Source: Zygnema cylindricum
Taxonomy: Eukaryota > Streptophyta > Zygnematophyceae > Zygnematales > Zygnemataceae
Assembly (NCBI GenBank): GCA_037447655.1
Contig: JBBHKE010000209.1
Span: 291,680-303,637, forward strand
DNA length: 11,958 bases
Reading direction: 5' to 3'
This document shows, one piece after another, positions 8,801 through 11,958 of this stretch. Each line of letters begins with the position of its first letter. Position 1 is the stretch's first letter. The notes under the pieces are model-generated. The model was not told where the DNA came from, did no database searches, and worked only from the letters and a program-made list of their open reading frames with translations. The position numbers and the translations under genes are program-made.

Positions 8801-9962
8801 TTTTTTTTTTCTCAAGCTGCCCCATTTTTCGGGCAGATGTTCAGTTTTGTTCCGGCCGATGTGTTTTGTTTGGATTGACCTCTCCTCTCCTCCGACTGAA
8901 GAAAACGTCGAAATTATCGGTTCGGTACGAGTTTTTTTAGGGTTTTTTCGGTTTTGGAGTATTTTGAGGTTTGAGATTTTTGAGGGTTTTTAGGTTTTTT
9001 TAGAATTTCTGGGTTTTTTAGGGTTTTTGGGTTTTTTAGGGTTATTCGTTTAGGATTTCTTAAGAGTATGTGTTTGTTCACGTTTCTTCTATATGAAAGG
9101 TTTTAAATATATTATTTGCATTAAATTATTATCAAGTTATATAATATTCATTTATTCTTTCATTCTTTTGTTCTCTCATAATGTTACTTAGTTTGAGTCC
9201 TCTTAAACTTTTTAAAGAAGTCTATTTGATTTCCAGTCAATTTTGCCCGGTTTTCTCCAATTTTTGATTTAATCCGAGTTTTTTTTTTTTTCTCCTTCGA
9301 TTTCATCTATATCATTTTCCCCTTTTTTTTTTTTTTCTTTTCAATTTTCGCTTGTTAAAGGTTTTTCTGCTCTACCATTATCCTTTGTTTTTCCTTTTGA
9401 CCTTTTCTGGTTTGTGGCATATACCATGAAGATCACCTCCATCTTAATCCTCTTTTTCTGTTTGCTGTTTTGTTCATTTCCCTTTTTTTTCTCCTTTTTT
9501 TTGTTTTTTGTTGTTACTTTTTGTCTTCTTTCCTTTTTTTGTCTTTTTGTCCTTTCTGGTGCTGATGTGGCACCAGCTGATTCGCTCATGGTACGTGATG
9601 GGCCATCTGGGAGCCTTCAATGCGACTAAGCTCCAGGTAAAGACAAAAAAGGAAAAAAGATTAAAAAGGAAAAAAAGTCAAAAAAGGAAAAAAGACAAAA
9701 AGAAAAAAGACAAAGAAGAAAAAGACAAGAAAACTCCAAAAACCAAGACAGGATTTTAGTTTATTGATTATATCAATATTTATATCATATTAAATTATTG
9801 AACAATTATTTAAATAAAAACAGTTCATTTTTTCTCCTTTTCTTTTTTCCACTCTCTCGTTCTCCTTCTCTTTTTTCTGTCAACGTGATAAAATTTCAGG
9901 TAAAGACAATACAGAAATAAATGATTTTTTCCTCCTTTTCTTTTCTACACTCTCTTTGCTTG

Positions 9963-9998
<36 letters not shown>

Positions 9999-11895
9999 TC
10001 CCTCTCACGGTCTTTGTCCTCTTTGTCTTCGTCACTTTCTCTTTGTCATTGTCTCATCCCTCTCTCTTATCTTTCTTCCTCACTCTCTTCTCTGTACTTC
10101 TCTTCCTTTCCTGATGACCTCTCCTTGCCCTCTCTCTCCCTCTCTCTCCCTCCTCCTCCTCCCTCCTTCCCTCCTCCTCCTCCTCCCTCTCTCCCTCTCT
10201 CCCTCTCAACAACACCTTCCTCCTCAACTTCCCCTCTTCCCCCTTAAACCTCTCCCTGTCCACTCTTAAGTTTCTCCCTCTCTTCCCAAAATCCTCTCCC
10301 TCCACCCCCCCTGCAGCTGAGCAATGCCTTCCGAGGCTTCCTACCTGTGAAGGGTAGAGGGAGGGAGGGAGGGGGGGAAGTGATAGCTCTCCCTCTTCCC
10401 CGTCAACCTCCCCTCTCTTAGACCTCTCCCTCTTCCCCTTAAGCCTCTCTCCCTATCCTCAAATCCTATACTCCATAAAAAATCCTATCCCTCCTTAAAA
10501 CTCTCCCTCCCCTTCCCTCTCTCCTATCACTTTCTCTCCCTCCACCCCCTGCAGCTGAGCAATGCCCCCCCCGAGGCCTCCTACCGGTGGAGGGCTGAGG
10601 GGGAGGAGGGAGGGCTTCCCTCTATGCTCCACAATATGGGAGATTTGGAGTTTCAAGACAATATCGGCCGATTCTGGTATATCGAGACTCTCTATCTTTT
10701 TTTGGGAGGGAGGGAGAGAGGGAGAGATTCGCCAGGGAGGCTGTGGGATTTTTATTGGTTAAGTGATGTTTAAACGCTGTTGAAATGGTGTTTAAACATA
10801 TGTTAGTGTGTTAAAACGGACAGAATGTGTTTTAAAGGGAGTTGTTAAAACCAAAATCGGTCGATTCTGGTACAATGAGAGTCTGGGACGTGGGAGGGAG
10901 AGAGGGAGGGAGGGAGGGAGGAGGCAGAGAGAGAGAGGGAAACTTTTGAAAGATTGTAGTTTTCACGGTTAAAAATCTATTAAAAATAAAGAGACAGAGG
11001 TTTAGGTGTGGGACAGTGTAAAAACGGTGGAGTTACTCCGTGTACCGCTATTAGTGTTGATGTTTTTTTCGCCACTATAAACGTTTTTCTCCGTGCACAC
11101 CTGTCCGATTTTCGATTGGTAATCGTACCTTTCAATCGCAATTAATTTCTTTCGAATTAAAAATTTGAAAAGGTGTGCAAAGAAATTATATGGTCTAAAG
11201 TGGCGAAAAATAATTCAACACTAATAGCGGTACACGGTGTCCCGTAGTATATATTAAAGTACAAATAAATTCAACTTTTTTCCTTTTGACTGGCGGTCTC
11301 CAATAGAAAATCGGACAGGTGTGCACAGGGAAAAAACGTTTAAAGTGGTGAAAAAAACATCAGCACTAGCAAACCCTCACTAACCCTAAAAACCATATCC
11401 GCCCTAACAAGGTTTTACTTGCTTGACGTTTTTCTGTTTGATAAAAAAAAATTGAAATAATTTTTTAAAATATTTTTATAAATTAATCCTTCAAATAATC
11501 CATCATAAAAATTCTTTAAAACAATTTTAAAAGGTAGGACATATACAAATCTGGTAGACCAATTTCTACTTTATGATTACCATTATTGTTACGCTATGGT
11601 AATTATATATACAATTGTAATAATATATACTATTGAAATCATATATACTATTTTAATTGTATGTACTACTAAATATATATCCTATTGTAACCATACATAT
11701 TATTGTAGTTGTATGTCCTATTGTAATACTATATTGTAATTATTTTTATTTTTAACTTATTTACTTCCATTTCTTTATTTTCTGGACGTTTTTTGTTTTT
11801 TTTTGTTTTCATTTCTTTTTAAGGGTGGATTTGGGTACTACGGATGCTTTGGCGCTTGACCTCCTCCTCAACTCTTTCGCCACTCTCAGCTCAGA
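2017..11895 (+). CDS. DUF3531 family protein, putative chloroplast-targeted, 3'-partial, seven exons
   Basis: Coding exons: 2017-2336, 2739-2826, 7357-7442, 8837-8924, 9577-9636, 10555-10676 and 11824-11895 (836 nt, 278 codons plus 2 nt). Junction phases agree throughout and no stop occurs in the spliced frame. Residues 1 to about 68 are rich in Ser, Pro and Leu with a few Arg and no acid, as in a chloroplast transit peptide; RRGSLVAAT is a plausible cleavage region. Residues 78-99 are a charged helical stretch, followed by EYPNWAK. The DUF3531-type region follows: IEERLG at 137, CFVWIDLSSPPTEEN from 174, SWYVMGHLGAFNATKLQ at 198-214, DLEFQDN at 244-250 and FWVDLGTTDALALD at 254-267. As I recall, the Arabidopsis relatives At5g08400 and At4g29400 and cyanobacterial homologues are all uncharacterised, so no reaction or partner can be given. 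Start choice: ATG in a good context (AACTATGGCT), with an in-frame stop at 1981-1983. About 35 C-terminal residues should lie outside the window. The family call is from memory of its motifs. Confidence 0.88.
2337..2738 (+). other. Intron 1 (402 bp) with degenerate TTTAGGG repeats
   Basis: Runs from GTAAGT to a CCCCAG acceptor. From about 2398 to 2640 it carries many TTTAGGG-like variants (TTTAGGGG, TCTAGGG, TTTTAGGG, GGGTTTGGG) on the sense strand, opposite in orientation to the CCTAAA block just upstream of the ATG. A T-run at about 2683-2699 provides the polypyrimidine tract, 38 bp before the acceptor. Confidence 0.85.
2739..2826 (+). CDS. Exon 2: acidic region of DUF3531 protein
   Basis: The first base completes Lys107, then residues 108-136 follow: VLEKGSEDDEELREILGNS... 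ending EEMLHR. The acceptor is CCCCAG|A. The donor is AGG|GTACTC, followed at once by a pure CT run. Phase 2 in, phase 0 out. The EEMLHR end joins smoothly to IEERLG of exon 3. Confidence 0.85.
2830..3004 (+). repeat. CT microsatellite and CT/CCT-rich tract
   Basis: A pure (CT)n run spans about 2830-2880 and begins 3 bp after the intron 2 donor dinucleotide; it then degenerates into CTCTCC, CCCT and TTTCT mixtures up to about 3004. Open frames here only encode Leu-Ser or Arg-Glu repeats and are not genes. Confidence 0.93.
3350..4734. repeat. 13-bp AT-rich minisatellite array, left part
   Basis: The consensus is GTAAATATAATYY, where the last two bases are usually TC, TT, CC or CT, so units read ATTCG, ATTTG, ATCCG or ATCTG at their joins. 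Copies vary by substitution and small indels. A higher-order block (AATTCGTAAATGTGTAATTC) recurs at about 3607, 3687 and 4707. The minus strand of a 13-bp unit can stay free of stops, which creates misleading ORFs such as 3349-3885. The array is interrupted at 4735 by a transposon and resumes at 5211. Confidence 0.93.
4727..5218. mobile_element. hAT-like MITE inserted in the minisatellite array
   Basis: The element is 4735-5210 (476 bp). The left end is TAGTGTTGTGTATCGGCAAG; the right end, reverse complemented, is TAGTGTTGTGTATCAGCAAG (19 of 20). The ends fit the hAT pattern YARNG. Flanks GTAATTAG (4727-4734) and GTAATTTG (5211-5218) form an 8-bp target duplication with one mismatch; because the array unit itself contains GTAA, some of that match is expected by chance. 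The interior is packed with TATCG/CGATA motifs, including the palindrome CCGATAGCTATCGG at 4779-4792. A second inverted block (CGCGATAACACC at about 4763 and its counterpart near 5060-5071) extends the terminal repeats. No transposase is encoded. Confidence 0.75.
5211..6712. repeat. 13-bp AT-rich minisatellite array, right part
   Basis: Continuation of the array after the MITE, with the same GTAAATATAATYY unit. A higher-order pattern around GATCCGTAAATATGATTGTAA recurs at about 6069, 6224 and 6385, roughly every 155-161 bp (near 12 units). Units decay towards the right edge at about 6600-6712. Minus-strand ORFs at 5486-5761, 5745-6062 and 6059-6271 are products of the repeat. Confidence 0.92.
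6713..7356 (+). repeat. AT-rich intron 2 tail with degenerate ~154-bp duplication
   Basis: After a short GA-rich patch (6745-6775) the sequence is AT-rich with TTTATT and TTAATAAA runs. Two related blocks, about 6930-7010 and 7084-7165, both run from AGAAAGC through ACAACAAATTA to TATTTTATTA, suggesting an old tandem duplication. It ends at the intron 2 acceptor. Confidence 0.5.
7357..7442 (+). CDS. Exon 3: start of the DUF3531-like region
   Basis: Residues 137-164 plus 2 nt of residue 165: IEERLGRKAPEMLQPKKG, then TASPMEVDFR. The acceptor is TTTTCAG|ATA after an unbroken T run. The donor is GA|GTGAGG; read-through gives an in-frame TGA one codon later. Phase 0 in, phase 2 out. It lacks an independent start codon context, so it is visible only as part of the spliced gene. 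Confidence 0.85.
7447..7790 (+). repeat. CT/CCCT-rich tract in intron 3
   Basis: Imperfect CTCTCC and CCCTCTCC repeats start within a few bases of the 5' splice site. The sense strand is almost entirely pyrimidine. ORFs on either strand (Ser/Pro/Leu or Arg/Glu/Gly) are compositional. Confidence 0.88.
7790..8140 (+). repeat. Imperfect ATT/GTT trinucleotide tract
   Basis: Runs of TTATTATTG and GTTATTATTG interrupted by two CT patches (7836-7850 and about 7990-8030). The block CTCTCACCCACACT is present twice (7771-7784 and 7839-7852), followed by similar ATT-rich sequence, indicating a local duplication of about 68 bp. Confidence 0.6.
8288..8640 (+). repeat. 17-bp tandem minisatellite
   Basis: The consensus is TAGTACTATTGTTATTT, about 20 units with single-base variants (CCATTG, CTACTT, GGTATT). 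It lies wholly inside intron 3 and is distinct in sequence and period from the intron 2 array. Confidence 0.88.
8651..8813 (+). repeat. 41-42 bp tandem repeat, four units
   Basis: Each unit reads TTGTTGNTAGTATGGTTGTC-like sequence, then ATTGTC and a long T run with one C or G. The ATTGTC-bearing cores are spaced 42, 41 and 42 bp apart. The final T run directly precedes the intron 3 acceptor region, so the repeat may have multiplied the polypyrimidine tract. Confidence 0.82.
8837..8924 (+). CDS. Exon 4: VWID motif of the DUF3531 region
   Basis: The first base completes residue 165 (Glu), then residues 166-194: CSVLFRPMCFVWIDLSSPP, then TEENVEIIGS. The acceptor is GGGCAG|A at 8836 and the donor is TCG|GTACGA. 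The family signature here is an aromatic-Val-Trp-acidic core followed by a PP turn and a helix that leads into exon 5. The upstream AG at 8816 would give the wrong frame given the exon 3 donor, so the exact 5' edge is the least certain boundary. Confidence 0.83.
8925..9576 (+). other. Intron 4 (652 bp)
   Basis: From GTACGA to CACCAG. The first 130 bp hold degenerate TTTTTTAGGG units on the sense strand (about 8932-9060), the middle is AT-rich without structure I can name, and the last 300 bp are T-rich with CTTTTTGTC units up to about 9558. Confidence 0.82.
8932..9060 (+). repeat. Telomere-like TTTTTTAGGG repeats in intron 4
   Basis: Units such as TTTTTTAGGGTTTTTTCGG, TTTTTAGGTTTTTTTAG and GGGTTTTTTAGGG resemble stretched plant telomere repeats, on the same strand as those of intron 1. 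Degenerate and short, so an interstitial relic rather than a chromosome end. Confidence 0.6.
9577..9636 (+). CDS. Exon 5: WYVMGHLGAFNATKLQ motif
   Basis: Exactly 20 codons, residues 195-214 (LIRSWYVMGHLGAFNATKLQ), the most recognisable family motif: a Ser-Trp-aromatic start, Gly-x-Leu-Gly, and Asn...Leu-Gln at the end. The acceptor is CACCAG|CTG and the donor is CAG|GTAAAG. Phase 0 on both sides, so skipping it would keep the frame but delete the core motif. Confidence 0.9.
9640..9738 (+). repeat. Purine tract of GGAAAAAAG and AAAAGACAAA units
   Basis: Nearly pure purine on the sense strand, begins 4 bp inside intron 5. It is roughly complementary to the CTTTTTGTC/TTCCTTTTTT tract at the end of intron 4 (about 9480-9560), so exon 5 lies between inverted complementary blocks. 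Confidence 0.75.
9827..9957 (+). repeat. Degenerate 98-bp tandem duplication
   Basis: TTTTTTCTCCTTTTCTTTT followed by CCACTCTCTCG (about 9827-9860) recurs as TTTTTTCCTCCTTTTCTTTT followed by CTACACTCTCTTTG (about 9924-9957). The intervening segment carries CAGGTAAAGACAA (9897-9909), identical over 13 bp to the exon 5 donor junction (9634-9646). Confidence 0.6.
9967..10310 (+). repeat. CT/CCT-rich tract in intron 5
   Basis: A pure CT run at about 9965-9995 passes into CTTTGTCC and CCTCCTCCTCC blocks and then CCCTCTCTCC. Almost all pyrimidine on the sense strand; ORFs within it are compositional. Confidence 0.88.
10317..10360 (+). pseudogene. Broken duplicate of the 5' part of exon 6
   Basis: The block CCTGCAG|CTGAGCAATGCC, then CCGAGGC..TCCTACC, is shared with exon 6 and includes the acceptor. 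This copy has TTCC where exon 6 has CCCCCC, so it is 2 nt shorter and loses the frame; from CTG it reads LSNAFRGFLPVK and meets TAG at 10419-10421. It also lacks the second half of the exon (DLEFQDN region). The first 30 bp up to a possible weak donor CCT|GTGAAG (10347) would be in phase, so inclusion as a 10-codon microexon cannot be excluded. Confidence 0.75.
10555..10676 (+). CDS. Exon 6: DLEFQDN motif
   Basis: Residues 215-254 plus 2 nt of Trp255: LSNAPPEASYRW, an RAEGEEGG spacer, LPSMLHNMGDLEFQDNIGRF, then TG. The acceptor is CCCCTGCAG|CTG; the donor is TG|GTATAT. Phase 0 in, phase 2 out; the next exon supplies G to make Trp and continues VDLG, as the family motif requires. Partial copies of this exon lie on both sides, about 238 bp upstream (its start) and 193 bp downstream (its end). 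Confidence 0.88.
10852..10884 (+). pseudogene. Duplicate of the exon 6 3' end and donor
   Basis: CAAAATCGGTCGATTCTG|GTACAATGAGAGTCT matches CAATATCGGCCGATTCTG|GTATATCGAGACTCT at 10659-10691 at about four fifths of positions, with purine-rich GGGAGGGAG following in both. Only the last 18 bp of the exon and the start of the intron are recognisable, so it is a relic carrying a second potential 5' splice site. Confidence 0.65.
11035..11240. mobile_element. MITE, CGCTATTAG/GTGTTGATG family, nearly complete
   Basis: The left end ACTCCGTGTACCGCTATTAG continues GTGTTGATGTTTTTTTCGCCAC. The right end, reverse complemented, is ACACCGTGTACCGCTATTAG, then GTGTTGAATTATTTTTCGCC. Terminal repeats are about 40 bp and the total is 206 bp. 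The interior shares GTGCACACCTGTC and CCTTTCAATCGCAA with the copy at 1438-1697. No clear target duplication. No ORF. Confidence 0.75.
11300..11370. mobile_element. Solo right arm of the same MITE family
   Basis: CCAATAGAAAATCGGACAGG, TGTGCACAGGGAAAAAACG, AAAGTGGTGAAAAAAACATC and AGCACTAGC form the inverted counterpart of the left arm at 11050-11128. The outermost AATAGCGGTACACGGTGT is missing and is replaced by AAACCCTCACTAACCCTAAAA, a telomere-like patch. It may be a truncated second insertion or part of a nested pair with the element at 11035-11240. Confidence 0.6.
11575..11755. repeat. Degenerate TATATACTATTGTAAT repeat
   Basis: Units of about 20-24 bp share ATATATACTATTG(T/A)AAT or TATGTCCTATTGTAAT. 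AT-rich, non-coding, 70 bp upstream of the intron 6 acceptor tract. Confidence 0.55.
11824..11895 (+). CDS. Exon 7: WVDLGTTDALALD motif; last exon in the window
   Basis: The first base completes Trp255, then residues 256-278: VDLGTTDALALDLLLNSFAT, then LSS, plus GA of residue 279. The acceptor is TTTTTAAG|G; the proposed donor is GA|GTACCT. Family members continue with a short segment that ends the protein, so one or more exons should follow outside the window. Reading on past the donor would give Leu-Ser-rich microsatellite peptide, which supports a splice site here. Confidence 0.82.
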
Positions 11896-11906
11896 GTACC
11901 TCACTT

Positions 11907-11958
<52 letters not shown>
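11896..11958 (+). repeat. Start of intron 7: CT microsatellite running off the window
   Basis: GTACCTCACTTTCTCTCTC is followed by an uninterrupted CT run to the last base. The arrangement copies intron 2: donor GTAC, a few bases, then (CT)n. Total length is unknown because the window ends. Confidence 0.85.

Larger units (their letters stand above)
7443..8836 (+). other. Intron 3 (1394 bp), a series of four repeat blocks
   Basis: From GTGAGG to a GGGCAG acceptor. In order: CT/CCCT tract (7447-7790), ATT/GTT trinucleotide-like tract (7790-8140), 17-bp repeat (8288-8640), 41-42 bp repeat (8651-8813). The T-rich end of the last block serves as the polypyrimidine tract. The acceptor used here lies 20 bp beyond an earlier AG at 8815-8816; only the later one keeps the frame. 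Confidence 0.78.
9637..10554 (+). other. Intron 5 (918 bp)
   Basis: From GTAAAG to CTGCAG. It contains in order a purine tract (9640-9738), an AT-rich stretch, a ~98-bp duplicated pyrimidine segment, a second CAG|GTAAAGACAA site, a long CT-rich tract, and a broken copy of the first part of exon 6 preceding the genuine exon. Confidence 0.85.
10677..11823 (+). other. Intron 6 (1147 bp)
   Basis: From GTATAT to TTTTTAAG. It holds GGGAGGGAGGGAG runs (10706-10728 and 10892-10925), a GTTTAAA-rich degenerate repeat (10765-10838), a copy of the exon 6 donor region, a complete and a half MITE, and an AT-rich tail. The acceptor follows a strong T-rich tract (11785-11820). Confidence 0.83.

Noticed and set aside
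8817-8836. Exon 4 starting at 8817 after CTCAAG
   Set aside because: The polypyrimidine tract is nearer, but with the GA|GTGAGG donor of exon 3 it gives the wrong frame for FVWIDL. The CAG at 8834-8836 gives the right one.

Overview
The window looks like nuclear DNA of a green-lineage eukaryote (alga or land plant). The reasons are GT-AG introns, Arabidopsis-type TTTAGGG-like telomeric motifs scattered through it, a first exon that reads as a chloroplast transit peptide, and a conserved plastid/cyanobacterial protein domain. I cannot name the species. The intron-rich, microsatellite-rich texture would suit a large-genome streptophyte or prasinophyte alga, but that is only a guess.

There is one convincing gene, on the + strand. 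It starts at 2017 and leaves the window at the right edge. It has seven visible exons: 2017-2336, 2739-2826, 7357-7442, 8837-8924, 9577-9636, 10555-10676 and 11824-11895. All junction phases agree (2, 0, 2, 0, 0, 2, 2), giving 278 codons plus 2 nt. From about residue 137 the protein matches the DUF3531 family as I know it: a VWID motif, a SWYVMGHLGAFNATKLQ motif, a DLEFQDN motif and a WVDLGTTDALALD motif. The last ~35 residues expected for the family, the stop and the 3' UTR lie beyond the window. Molecular function is unknown.

The 2 kb upstream holds no convincing gene. It contains telomere-like CCCTAAA motifs, a 568-bp Mutator-like non-autonomous element (787-1354) with a perfect 10-bp target duplication, a second MITE family (1438-1697, with relatives at 248-293, 11035-11240 and 11300-11370), and short tandem repeats. 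A telo-box lies 53 bp before the ATG.

The introns carry most of the unusual structure. Intron 1 has degenerate TTTAGGG. Intron 2 (4.5 kb) has a pure CT run and a ~3-kb array of a 13-bp AT-rich minisatellite, split by a 476-bp hAT-like MITE. Intron 3 has four successive repeat blocks. Intron 5 has a purine tract, a CT tract and a broken copy of the start of exon 6. Intron 6 has a copy of the end of exon 6, G-runs and MITEs. Intron 7 begins with a CT microsatellite that runs off the window. No RNA gene, CRISPR array or intact transposase was seen.
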